Of a stretch of 64,000 nt of DNA, positions 27,831 to 36,926 are shown piece after piece. Made by a program: the position numbers and the translations under genes. How positions within the stretch are numbered: position 1 is the stretch's first letter; each line of letters begins with the position of its first letter. Source of the stretch: Chitinophagaceae bacterium PMP191F (lineage in GTDB: Bacteria; Bacteroidota; Bacteroidia; Chitinophagales; Chitinophagaceae); contig LGYU01000005.1 in NCBI GenBank assembly GCA_001302245.1, positions 264,133 through 328,132 of the forward strand. The letters are read 5' to 3'. The notes under the pieces were generated by a model. It saw only the letters and a program-made list of their open reading frames with translations. It was not told the origin of the DNA and ran no database searches.

Positions 27831-28811
27831 ATGAAAGTTGCTTTTTTCTCTACTCAATCATACGACAGGGAATACTTCAACCGTCACAACGGCACACATG
27901 AGCTGGTGTTTTTTGACGTGCCGCTGAATGCCCAAACCGTTTTGCTGGCTGCCGGTTTTAAAGCCGTCTGCGTATTCGTAAATGACCAGTTGCCCGCAAG
28001 CATTATAGCCAAACTGGCTGAACAGGGGATACAACTGATCGCCCTGCGCTGTGCCGGTTATAACAATGTAGACCTGAATGCAGCTGCACAACACCATATT
28101 AGCGTGGTGCGCGTGCCCGCTTATTCGCCCTATGCCGTGGCTGAACATGCCGTTACTTTGATACTGACACTCAACCGCAAAACTCACAAAGCATATAACC
28201 GGGTACGTGAAGGAAATTTTTCACTGGAAAAACTTACCGGGTTCGATCTGCATGGTAAAACAGTAGGTGTTATCGGGACGGGTAAGATCGGTGAAATATT
28301 CAGCGGCATTATGCAGGGTTTTGGCTGCCGTGTACTGGCCTTTGATGTAATTGCCAATAAACACCTGGAATCGCAGGGCATTGAATACCTGCCCCTGGTG
28401 CAGATGCTGCCACAGTGCGACATTATTTCGCTGCATTGCCCGCTGAACGATCAAACCCGTCATCTTATCAATGAGCATACATTGCGGATGATGAAAAAAG
28501 GGTCCATGCTGATCAATACCAGTCGTGGCGCTCTTATTGACACTCCTGCCGCCATTGAAGCTCTTAAAAAGGGCCACCTGGGTTATCTGGGTATTGATGT
28601 GTATGAACAGGAAGAAAAGCTTTTTTTCTACAATTTGTCCGAAGAAATTATTGAAGATGACACCATTATGCGACTGATGAGCTTTCCCAATGTGCTGATC
28701 ACCGCCCACCAGGGATTTTTTACCGCAGAGGCCTTAACCCAGATCGCGTGCACCACACTTCAGAATATCAGCGATTTTGAAGCGGGTAAAACGCTGGCAA
28801 ACAAACTGTAA
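27831..28811 (+). CDS. ldhA: D-2-hydroxyacid dehydrogenase (D-lactate dehydrogenase type)
   Basis: 326 residues. NAD-dependent reduction of a 2-keto acid such as pyruvate to D-lactate. NAD-binding GVIGTGKIGEIF near residue 145-156, LHCPLNDQTRHLIN, catalytic Arg in NTSRGALID near 230, Glu in GIDVYEQEEKLFF near 258, and His in ITAHQGFFT near 297. The FFYNLS insertion after the Glu is typical of D-LDH over other family members. Symbol by homology. It reads alone between asnS and feoB. Confidence 0.9.
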   Translation: MKVAFFSTQSYDREYFNRHNGTHELVFFDVPLNAQTVLLAAGFKAVCVFVNDQLPASIIAKLAEQGIQLIALRCAGYNNVDLNAAAQHHISVVRVPAYSPYAVAEHAVTLILTLNRKTHKAYNRVREGNFSLEKLTGFDLHGKTVGVIGTGKIGEIFSGIMQGFGCRVLAFDVIANKHLESQGIEYLPLVQMLPQCDIISLHCPLNDQTRHLINEHTLRMMKKGSMLINTSRGALIDTPAAIEALKKGHLGYLGIDVYEQEEKLFFYNLSEEIIEDDTIMRLMSFPNVLITAHQGFFTAEALTQIACTTLQNISDFEAGKTLANKL

Positions 28812-29017
28812 AAAGCTTAAAAATCTGCCCTTTCTTCTGACAGAATCAATTGTTTATCAGTTTATTTTGTGTAATCTGCTCCTATTGTCTTTTTTCCCGT
28901 TCCGGGTTCATACGCCGCTCTTACGGTTTTATCCAAAATCGTAACAGGGCATAAAAGCATATTGGTAAATTTGCCACTTTGCCCTACCCGGCGTCATAGA
29001 GAAACAGGTATTTCGTA

Positions 29018-31135
29018 ATGGTTAAGACTATACAAATCGGTTTGGTTGGAAACCCCAATAGTGGAAAAAGCTCTCTTTTTAATGTACTCACGGGTCTAAA
29101 CCAGAAAGTAGGAAACTTTCCCGGCGTAACGGTTGATAAAAAGACCGGCGAATGTGCTATTTCCCCGGCATTAACTGCCAGTATCATTGACTTGCCCGGA
29201 ACTTACAGCTTATATCCCCGTCGTGAAGATGAATGGGTGGCCTATCGCGTGCTGATGCAGCAGGACAAACAGGTGCACCCCGAAATGGTGGTACTGATTG
29301 CCGACGCCAGCAACCTGAAACGTAACCTGCTTTTCGCCTCGCAGATCATTGACCTGAAAATACCGGTGGTAATTGGCCTTACCATGATGGATATTGCCCG
29401 CAAAAAAGATATCCATATAGATGTTGCCGCACTGGAAAGGGAACTTGGCGTACCTGTTATTCCCATCAACCCGCGTAGGAATAAGGGGGTCCCTGCACTG
29501 AAAAAAGCCATTGAGCAAACAGCACAACATCTTTATAAAACCCCCGCACGCGATTTCATCAACAATGGTGCGCTGGCCAATGACGCAGTAACTGACATAA
29601 AAAAACTGCTACCCGATCTGAGCGATTACCGCGCCATTCACTATCTCATCAATCATGAATCTTTTTCACTGGACAATACCACACAGCAAAAAATAGAAAG
29701 CATTGAACAGGCCCATAACTTTAATCATACCAAAACGCAGGCGGAAGAGATCCTGCAGCGCTACCAGCGTATCGGTGGCATTTTGAAACAAACCGTTTCT
29801 GAACCTTCGCCACTGGAAAAATCACTGTTCACAGAAAAACTTGACAACCTGCTACTTCATCGCCGCTGGGGTTACCTGATACTGCTGGCTGTGCTGTTCC
29901 TGTTGTTCCAATGTGTTTTCTGGCTGGCCGAATATCCCATGAACTTTATTGACTGGGGATTTTCAACACTCAGCGGCTGGTTCAGCAGTATATTGCCAAC
30001 CACCTGGTGGAGTGATCTGTTTGTGAATGGTTTACTAGCCGGCTTAGGCGGTATTCTTGTATTTATACCACAGATCATGATCCTGTTTGGTCTTATTACC
30101 ATACTGGAAGATACCGGTTATATGGCCCGCATCAGCTTTCTTACCGACAAGCTTATGCGTAAAGTAGGACTGAATGGCAAAAGTGTAATGCCTATGATCA
30201 GTGGGTTTGCCTGCGCAGTACCTGCCGTAATGAGTGCGCGTAACATCGAAAATAAAAAAGAACGTCTGCTTACCATTCTCATCACCCCATTGATGAGCTG
30301 CAGTGCGCGTTTGCCGGTATACACCATCCTGATAGGATTGGTAATTCCCAAAAAGATGTTCTTTGGTTTTCTTGGTTTGCAGGGATTGGTAATGATGGGG
30401 TTGTACCTGCTGGGACTGGTAATGGCATTGGTGGTATCCTATGTAGCCAAATGGTTCATCAAAATACAGGAAAAAAGCTTTTTCATTCTTGAATTGCCGG
30501 TATATCGCTCTCCCCGCTGGAAAAATGTGGTGGTAACTATGATCAGCAAGGCCAAGATATTTGTAGTGGATGCCGGTAGGGTGATCATTGTTATCAGTCT
30601 TATTCTATGGGCACTCAGCACCTATGGTCCAAAAGACAAGATGCATGCAGTAGAAGATCATTATGAACAACTGGTAAAAGCTAATCCTGCGGATGAAGCA
30701 GAATTGAACCGGCAGAAAAATACCGAACTGCTGGCCAACTCCTATGCTGGTATACTGGGCAAAAGCATTGAACCAGCCATTCAGCCGCTTGGCTTTGACT
30801 GGAAGATCGGCATTGCCCTGATCACCTCTTTTGCCGCACGTGAAGTTTTTGTAGGCACTATGGCAACGCTGTACAGTGTGGAAGAGAGCGATGATGATCA
30901 ATCCACTTTAATGCAGAAAATGCAGTCTGCCACCCGGCCAGACGGCACCAAAGTATATACGCTCGCTTCTGGTCTATCATTAATGGTATTTTATGTATTT
31001 GCCATGCAGTGTATGAGCACCCTGGCCATTGTAAAACGTGAAACCCGTAGCTGGAAATGGCCGCTTATCCAGTTGGTGTATATGACAGGACTGGCCTATA
31101 TAATGAGCCTGCTGGTTTTTCAATTGTTTAAATAA
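29018..31135 (+). CDS. feoB: Ferrous iron transporter FeoB
   Basis: 705 residues. Inner-membrane Fe(II) uptake protein with a cytosolic G domain: G1 GNPNSGKSS near 11-19, G2 region NFPGVTVDKKTG, G3 DLPGTYSLYP near 58, and at the G4 position LTMMD where most GTPases have Nxx D. Two Gate modules follow (GFACAVPAVMSARN and LMSCSARLPVYTI; then SFAAREVFVGTM). About ten membrane helices. No feoA is fused or adjacent. TAAATTTG at 28966-28973 is a possible -7 element, with no clear -33. Confidence 0.95.
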   Translation: MVKTIQIGLVGNPNSGKSSLFNVLTGLNQKVGNFPGVTVDKKTGECAISPALTASIIDLPGTYSLYPRREDEWVAYRVLMQQDKQVHPEMVVLIADASNLKRNLLFASQIIDLKIPVVIGLTMMDIARKKDIHIDVAALERELGVPVIPINPRRNKGVPALKKAIEQTAQHLYKTPARDFINNGALANDAVTDIKKLLPDLSDYRAIHYLINHESFSLDNTTQQKIESIEQAHNFNHTKTQAEEILQRYQRIGGILKQTVSEPSPLEKSLFTEKLDNLLLHRRWGYLILLAVLFLLFQCVFWLAEYPMNFIDWGFSTLSGWFSSILPTTWWSDLFVNGLLAGLGGILVFIPQIMILFGLITILEDTGYMARISFLTDKLMRKVGLNGKSVMPMISGFACAVPAVMSARNIENKKERLLTILITPLMSCSARLPVYTILIGLVIPKKMFFGFLGLQGLVMMGLYLLGLVMALVVSYVAKWFIKIQEKSFFILELPVYRSPRWKNVVVTMISKAKIFVVDAGRVIIVISLILWALSTYGPKDKMHAVEDHYEQLVKANPADEAELNRQKNTELLANSYAGILGKSIEPAIQPLGFDWKIGIALITSFAAREVFVGTMATLYSVEESDDDQSTLMQKMQSATRPDGTKVYTLASGLSLMVFYVFAMQCMSTLAIVKRETRSWKWPLIQLVYMTGLAYIMSLLVFQLFK

Positions 31136-31287
31136 CCCGGTTAAATAGAAAAGGTATAAGGAACTTCCGAAAACAAGGGCATATTAATGCCAGTCATAAT
31201 ATGATTAGTGATTTACCGTGATTTTTGCCTTCCGCTGCAACAAACTGATGCCTTTCCGCGTTGGTGATGTACTCAAAATCCATACCC

Positions 31288-31926
31288 ATGAAAAAAACAG
31301 CACTTGTTGTTTTTGCAGGATTGTGTTGTCTTATTACCACTGCCCAGGTTCAGCCTGCGCGCTACCACTACACTGAAGAATTTTACTTTGTAAAAGAAAT
31401 AACCGTTACTGCCTGGCAGGGCAAAAATTTCCGTTATGAAATTGCCGTACAATCACAGGCAGCGGACAGTCTTTCGCAGGTACGCATACATGGTATTGCT
31501 GCCGGCAGCGGAAAAGACGATTTTATCAACAGCCGTTACACCGTTGAATCGCGCCAGGAACAGGACTGGACCATTTATACCGTGATCGGTTCCGTTCAGC
31601 CCAATGCCAAACGCCTGTGGTTTTATGCCGCAGTAAATGGCAATGGAAAATTCTATTTTGACGATGTAAGCTTTTACATTGAAGAGCAAAAAGGGCACTG
31701 GAAACAACTACAGTTAAGCAATCCATCTTTTGAAGAAAGCAAGGCCGATATTTTCAGCGGTTATTATGTCAACAATCGCAGGTCATCTACCGTACAAACC
31801 AGTTTAAACCGGGAAGTGGTAAAAACCGGCAAACAATCGCTGATGGTGCAGACCTTCAATGCTACGCCGGTAGCAAACCCCGGGTTCAACCGTGATCTTA
31901 CCAAATACCAGGACGAAAAAAAATAA
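31288..31926 (+). CDS. Hypothetical secreted beta-sandwich protein
   Basis: 212 residues from ATG 31288 (MKKTALVVFAGLCCLITTAQ), a clear signal peptide. The body looks like a carbohydrate-binding jelly-roll: aromatic beta-strands with KRLWFYAAVNGNGKFYFDDVSFYIEE near 120-145, a layout also seen in the N-terminal domain of the S41 peptidase at 33481. An upstream in-frame ATG at 31261 would delay the signal peptide. Function unknown. It ends before a strong terminator. Confidence 0.72.
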   Translation: MKKTALVVFAGLCCLITTAQVQPARYHYTEEFYFVKEITVTAWQGKNFRYEIAVQSQAADSLSQVRIHGIAAGSGKDDFINSRYTVESRQEQDWTIYTVIGSVQPNAKRLWFYAAVNGNGKFYFDDVSFYIEEQKGHWKQLQLSNPSFEESKADIFSGYYVNNRRSSTVQTSLNREVVKTGKQSLMVQTFNATPVANPGFNRDLTKYQDEKK

Positions 31927-32282
31927 GCAAGGATATAAAGATAGTAACGGACGAATGGACATAGAAAAGTAAAAGGAGCTCATAAGAGCTCCTTTCTTTT
32001 TTCCAATACCCATGAAAATAACCGTCCGACTAACTATTTATGATGGATGCATCCTGATACCTGCAAGTATATAAGATGCGATCCTTTTCATTTTTTCATA
32101 AACCGGCAATGTTTTTAACCGGCTTTACATTATAGACGTAAAAATGGCGCAAAGGCTTGTTATAGAAATCCTAATACAAATACCGTCACACGGCTTTAAC
32201 AAATTGTACACCTTTGGTGTAAAAGCGGCAGCCGATATGATACAGAAACCGTAGCTTTCGTTAACGATCAAAAAAAACTTCT
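31927..32282. other. Intergenic region
   Basis: 356 bp; it holds the terminator at 31971-32003 and no supported gene. No consensus promoter for the NTF2-like gene was found. Confidence 0.5.
31971..32003 (+). terminator. Intrinsic terminator
   Basis: Perfect 10-bp stem AAAGGAGCTC-ATAA-GAGCTCCTTT followed by CTTTTTT, 45 bp after the stop of the secreted protein gene. Confidence 0.85.
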
Positions 32283-32819
32283 ATGAAAAAAGTACTGCTG
32301 CTGCTTGTCACCAGCCTGGCAGGTTTTATAGTTTTTGCCCGTAACACTACAGACAGTATTCCTGCCAACAATAAAGATGTGGCTTCTGTGAACGCAATTA
32401 TCAGTGCGCTGTATGATGTAATATCCGGTGATGCAGGCAAAGCACGCAACTGGGACCGTTTCCGCACTTTGTTTATTCCTGAAGCGCACCTGATCCCTAC
32501 CGGTAAAAGAAGTGATGGCACCACTGTAGGCAGAAGGGTAATGAGCGTGGAGGAATACATTACAACCTCCGGGCCTGTACTGGAAAAGAACGGATTTTTT
32601 GAAAAAGAGATAAGCTGCACTACAGAACAGTTTGGCAATATTGTGCAGGTATTCAGCACTTATGAATCCAGGAGAAAAACAGACGATGCAAGTCCCTTTA
32701 TGCGTGGTATTAACAGTATACAATTGTGGAACGACGGGCACAGGTGGTGGGTTATCAATATTCTCTGGCAGAATGAAAGCCCGGAATTTCCGATACCCGC
32801 AAAATACCTGAAACAGTAA
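32283..32819 (+). CDS. Secreted NTF2/SnoaL-like protein
   Basis: 178 residues with a signal peptide (MKKVLLLLVTSLAGFIVFA). The rest fits the NTF2-like fold: a first helix DVASVNAIISALYDVISGDAGKARNWDRF, then RVMSVEEYITTSGPVLE, then strands CTTEQFGNIVQVFSTYES and GINSIQLWNDGHRWWVINILWQNE. Members bind small ligands or act as enzymes; no catalytic set can be assigned. Single gene. Confidence 0.8.
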   Translation: MKKVLLLLVTSLAGFIVFARNTTDSIPANNKDVASVNAIISALYDVISGDAGKARNWDRFRTLFIPEAHLIPTGKRSDGTTVGRRVMSVEEYITTSGPVLEKNGFFEKEISCTTEQFGNIVQVFSTYESRRKTDDASPFMRGINSIQLWNDGHRWWVINILWQNESPEFPIPAKYLKQ

Positions 32820-32899
32820 ATACTAAAAAGAGAGCGGAAGTGTGACATAACAAATACTAAAAGAAATATAGTCTGCACTTATAACAGACGGCTTATTAT

Positions 32900-33391
32900 T
32901 CACGTTCCCGTCACCTTACTTCTTCTTTCCATCATGACTGTAGTGAGCCATACGCCATTTAACTGGGCTATTTTTTCGCGGTAGCCGATATAGCGGAACC
33001 CGCATTGTTCATGCAAATGAATACTGGCTTTATTTTCTTCGTGAATCACACTCAGCAACGACCAGATGCCATTCTGTTCGCTATCCTTGATCAGCGCCTG
33101 CAACAGCATTCTGCCGATGCCTTTACGCTGGTGTGAATCTGCCACATATACACTTACTTCAGCCACGCCCCTGTAACACGGCCGGGACGATACCAGCGAC
33201 AAGGCGGCCCAGCCGGCCACAACACCATCTTCCAGTATCATTAACCGTGAGTGTGGCAGGTATTTGCTGTCAAATTCATTCCAGTCAGGAACTTCTGTTT
33301 CAAAAGTGGCCATTCCGGAGACAATTCCCTGCCGGTAAATATCCAGTATCACTGCCTGTTGATCGGCAGACATGCGGGCTATCACAGTCAT
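32900..33391 (-). CDS. GNAT N-acetyltransferase (phosphinothricin acetyltransferase-like)
   Basis: 163 residues. Acetyl-CoA-binding motif A is VSVYVADSHQRKGIGRMLLQALI near 80-102, with Gln/Arg-x-x-Gly-x-Gly. The region IYRQGIVSGMATFETEVPDW near the N-terminus and GFRYIGYREKIAQLNGVWLTTVMMERR at the C-terminus are typical of the PAT/YncA group, which acetylates small amino compounds such as methionine sulfone or phosphinothricin. The native substrate is unknown. Upstream S41 peptidase is divergent. Confidence 0.9.
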   Translation of the reverse strand: MTVIARMSADQQAVILDIYRQGIVSGMATFETEVPDWNEFDSKYLPHSRLMILEDGVVAGWAALSLVSSRPCYRGVAEVSVYVADSHQRKGIGRMLLQALIKDSEQNGIWSLLSVIHEENKASIHLHEQCGFRYIGYREKIAQLNGVWLTTVMMERRSKVTGT

Positions 33392-33480
33392 AAACCGAAG
33401 TTAAAAAAAGCAAACATTATCTTCCATAAATATACCTGCTGCAATATTTTATTTTTAACTTTCTGCCACAAACTATTGCC

Positions 33481-35553
33481 ATGAAAACCATCCACCCTGC
33501 AATCGCCTGCTGTGCAGTTGCCATGGTATTCAGTACCCTGACTGCCGCTCAAACCACCTACAATCTTGATATGGAAAACTTCAACAGTACTACAGGCTTA
33601 CCTGTTAACTGGACGGCGTCTTCCAATCCATTTTACAAGATCAGGACCGATTCGCAGACGGTGCAACATGGCAAGTATGCATTATCTATTGAAAGAACAG
33701 CAGACAACGGTGAATACGGCGTTTCCAATTTTTTAGTAAACCCAACCTTTGGTGGCAAAAAACTGGTACTTACCGGGTATGTAAAAACAGAAGATGTGAC
33801 AGGCTACGCAGCACTGTGGATACGCATAGACAGCAAAAGCGGTACCATGAGCATTGATAATATGGAAAACCGGGGCATTAAAGGCACTACCGATTGGAAA
33901 CAATATACGCTTACAGTGAATTACGATGCAGAAGAAGTAGTCCAGATCTATCTTGGCGGTCTGCTTGTGGGCGGAGGCAAAATGTGGATGGATAACCTTA
34001 TGGTGACAGTTGATGGCGTTCCTATTGCACAGGCTCCTGCTAAAAAACCTGTTATATACAAGGCACAATCAGATACTGTTTTCAATACCTCGTCGGGTAT
34101 CAGCAATATTTCACTGAATAAACAGGTCATTGAAAATCTTACCAACCTGGGACAATTATGGGGTTTTCTGAAATATCATCATCCTGCTATTGCGGCAGGT
34201 AATTACAACTGGGACGCAGAACTATTCAGAATATTGCCGGAAGTACTGGCCGCGAAAAATAAAACCCAGGCAAATATTGCCATGGAAAAATGGGTGGATG
34301 CACTGGGAAAACCCGACAGTTGCGTTCCCTGCAAAACAATACAAAAAGACAGTACCATTAAACTACTGCCGGATTATGGCAGCCTCTTTGCAACAGGAAA
34401 TTTCAATCCGGGTTTTATCAGCAAGCTCAATTATATCAAAAACAACCGCAACCAGGGTAAAAATTATTATATCGCTATGAACTATGGCGTGGGCAATCCG
34501 GAATTTAAAAACGAGAACCCTTATGCCAAAATGCTGTACCCGGATGCCGGTTACCGCTTGCTGGCGCTTTACCGCTACTGGAATATGATCCAATACTTTT
34601 TCCCCAACCGACACCTGATTGGTGAAGACTGGAATAAAGTATTACCTGCATTTATTCCTACGTTTGTAAACGCTGCAGATACCAGCGCCTACAGCCTGGC
34701 CTGTCTTACCCTGATTGGAAGGATCAATGATACACATGCCAATATCTGGAGCAACAACGCAAGTCTTAACAAGCATTTTGGCAAATACTACCCGCCTGTT
34801 CAAACGAAGTTTATCGAAAACAAACTGGTCGTTACCGGTTTTTATACCAATGCAGACAGCGTTCAGCAATTACTGGCCAAAGGAGATGTGATCACCAGGA
34901 TCAATAATGAAAAAACAGAAGATGTTGTCAAAAGGTTACTACCACAAACACCCGCATCCAATTATGAAACCCAGCTGCGGGACCTGCCTTTAAAAATGCT
35001 ACGAGGTAATTCAGACAGCCTGTTGCTGGAAATAGACAGAGATGGCAAAAAACAACATTTTTCAGTACATCGTTATGAAACCGGCAAGCTAAAGATGCAG
35101 ATAGATTACAGTGCGCCTGACAGTAGCTACAAACTCATCACAGGTTCATTCAGCATTACACCGGTGCTGAACAATGGCGGAGCAGATAGCCTGTATTTTA
35201 CCAGAAAAGTGATCATAATTGTAAACGCTACCTCACAAAGCCAGGCAGAATATACCACCATGGCCTTTCAAAGCGCTCCCAACGTAACCGTGCTGGGCAG
35301 TACCACTGCCGGTGCTGATGGCAATGTATCGCCCATTTATCTGCCGGGCAACATCTTTACCTATATTTCTGGCATCGGTATATTTTATCCCGATGGATCA
35401 GAAACACAACGTGTGGGTGTACGTATAGACGTACCAATGAAGCCCACTATCAAAGGACTTAAAGAAGGTCGTGATGAGTTACTGGAAAAAGCCATTGAGC
35501 TGGCAGAAAAAGACAATGACAATACAGGATCGCCCGCTAAAAAAGCGTTTTGA
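33481..35553 (+). CDS. Secreted S41-family serine peptidase
   Basis: 690 residues with a signal peptide (MKTIHPAIACCAVAMVFSTLTAA). Residues ~25-180 form a carbohydrate-binding-like beta-sandwich (MWMDNLMVTVDG at its end). Helical and PDZ-like parts follow (GDVITRINNEKTEDVVKRLL near 460). The C-terminal peptidase domain has the Ser region IIVNATSQSQAEYTTMAFQ near 578-597, then GSTTAGADGN. S41 enzymes are tail-type peptidases; this size and domain order is typical of Bacteroidota secreted members. The tail is polar and has no T9SS signature. It converges on the aminotransferase gene with a 9-bp gap. Confidence 0.88.
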   Translation: MKTIHPAIACCAVAMVFSTLTAAQTTYNLDMENFNSTTGLPVNWTASSNPFYKIRTDSQTVQHGKYALSIERTADNGEYGVSNFLVNPTFGGKKLVLTGYVKTEDVTGYAALWIRIDSKSGTMSIDNMENRGIKGTTDWKQYTLTVNYDAEEVVQIYLGGLLVGGGKMWMDNLMVTVDGVPIAQAPAKKPVIYKAQSDTVFNTSSGISNISLNKQVIENLTNLGQLWGFLKYHHPAIAAGNYNWDAELFRILPEVLAAKNKTQANIAMEKWVDALGKPDSCVPCKTIQKDSTIKLLPDYGSLFATGNFNPGFISKLNYIKNNRNQGKNYYIAMNYGVGNPEFKNENPYAKMLYPDAGYRLLALYRYWNMIQYFFPNRHLIGEDWNKVLPAFIPTFVNAADTSAYSLACLTLIGRINDTHANIWSNNASLNKHFGKYYPPVQTKFIENKLVVTGFYTNADSVQQLLAKGDVITRINNEKTEDVVKRLLPQTPASNYETQLRDLPLKMLRGNSDSLLLEIDRDGKKQHFSVHRYETGKLKMQIDYSAPDSSYKLITGSFSITPVLNNGGADSLYFTRKVIIIVNATSQSQAEYTTMAFQSAPNVTVLGSTTAGADGNVSPIYLPGNIFTYISGIGIFYPDGSETQRVGVRIDVPMKPTIKGLKEGRDELLEKAIELAEKDNDNTGSPAKKAF

Positions 35554-35562
35554 TCTGCAACT

Positions 35563-36708
35563 CTATATTTTGATCAGTTTTTCTGCTGCCTGTTCAAGCG
35601 TGCTTTCTTTTTTAGCAAAACAAAAACGGATCACCTTGTTGTCCGTTCCGTTTTTGTAAAAAGCAGAAACCGGGATGGTAGCTATGCCATACTCTTTAGT
35701 GATGCGGATAGCAAAGTCCTTATCCTTTTCATCGCTGATGCGGTCATACCGATAACATTGAAAATAACTGCCATAGCTGGGCATGGGTGCAAAGCGGGTG
35801 CCCTTCATCAGTTGCTGAAAATAATCCCGTTTTTTCTCCATAAAGGGAGCCAGCGACTGGTAAGAATCCTTATCAGTCAGGTACTGGGCCAATGCTACCT
35901 GCGACGGACTGTGACACGAAAAGCAATTGAACTGGTGCACTTTTCTGAATTCTTTCATAAATGCGGGTGAACTGATGCAGTAACCCAGCTTCCAGCCGGT
36001 ACAGTGATATACTTTACCAAATGAGAAGCACACAAAGCTTCTTTCCAGCAGATCGGGATAACGCAGTATGGACTGGTGGGGAATATTGTCGAAAATGAGA
36101 TGTTCATACACCTCGTCAGATACAATGATAATATCAGTGCCTTTCACTATGCTGCGCAATTGCTGTATATCATTTTCCCGCAATACGGCTCCTGTAGGGT
36201 TGTGGGGTGAGTTCAGCAGGATCATTCTTGTACGTGGCGTGATCTTTTGTCTTACTTCATCCCAGTTAATGCTGTAATCAGGAAACTGTAGACTGATCAA
36301 TACCGGAATGCCACCATTGATCTCAACATTGGGAATATAACTGTCGTAAGCCGGTTCAAAAACAATTACCTCGTCACCGGGTTGCAGTACCGTGGTAATA
36401 GCTGTATAAATAGCATAAGTGCCCCCGGGAGTAATAGTGATCTGTGTATCGGGATTAATATCACTGCCATACATTAAACGGGCTTTGACAGCAATAGATT
36501 CCCGCAACGGCATATAGCCCTGCATGGGAACATATTGGTTAAAACCATCTTTCATAGCCTTGTCCACAAGGCCGGTCAATACGTCACTCATGGGAAAGTC
36601 AGGAAATCCCTGTCCCAGGTTAACGGCTTTGTGCTCCGCCGCAAGTGTGCTCATTACGGTAAAGATGGTAGTACCAACGTTGGGTAATTTGGATTGTATG
36701 TCATGCAT
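35563..36708 (-). CDS. PLP-dependent aminotransferase, methionine/kynurenine aminotransferase type
   Basis: 381 residues, fold type I. Visible: GQGFPDFPMS near 35, PGGTYAIYTAI near 90, NSPHNPTGAVL near 165, ISDEVYEHL-like VSDEVYEHLIF near 200, and the PLP lysine in CFSFGKVYHCTGWKLGYC near 230. The set matches the YbdL (methionine aminotransferase) group that uses 2-keto acids such as 4-methylthio-2-oxobutanoate. Most likely part of methionine salvage or sulfur amino acid turnover; no partner genes nearby. Confidence 0.92.
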   Translation of the reverse strand: MHDIQSKLPNVGTTIFTVMSTLAAEHKAVNLGQGFPDFPMSDVLTGLVDKAMKDGFNQYVPMQGYMPLRESIAVKARLMYGSDINPDTQITITPGGTYAIYTAITTVLQPGDEVIVFEPAYDSYIPNVEINGGIPVLISLQFPDYSINWDEVRQKITPRTRMILLNSPHNPTGAVLRENDIQQLRSIVKGTDIIIVSDEVYEHLIFDNIPHQSILRYPDLLERSFVCFSFGKVYHCTGWKLGYCISSPAFMKEFRKVHQFNCFSCHSPSQVALAQYLTDKDSYQSLAPFMEKKRDYFQQLMKGTRFAPMPSYGSYFQCYRYDRISDEKDKDFAIRITKEYGIATIPVSAFYKNGTDNKVIRFCFAKKESTLEQAAEKLIKI

Positions 36709-36926
36709 GAGAGATCCGGGAATGTTTACATGTATAAAAGCCTGCCGGTAAGCAACAGGCCATTGAAAGCCTGATAAAATTAAAGCAATACCACATTCAA
36801 CAGAAAAAAAGTACTGCTTTTATCAACAGGCGTAAACACTTTACAAAGTCACTTGTTAAAAAAACGCCGGTGTACTTACCCGGTAATTACAGCCAGGTTA
36901 TCTTTATTATACGAACCATTACCTAC

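Noticed and set aside
28966..28973. TAAATTTG before feoB as a full promoter
   Set aside because: The -7 word is good but no TTG lies 19-21 bp upstream, so it was mentioned under feoB only.
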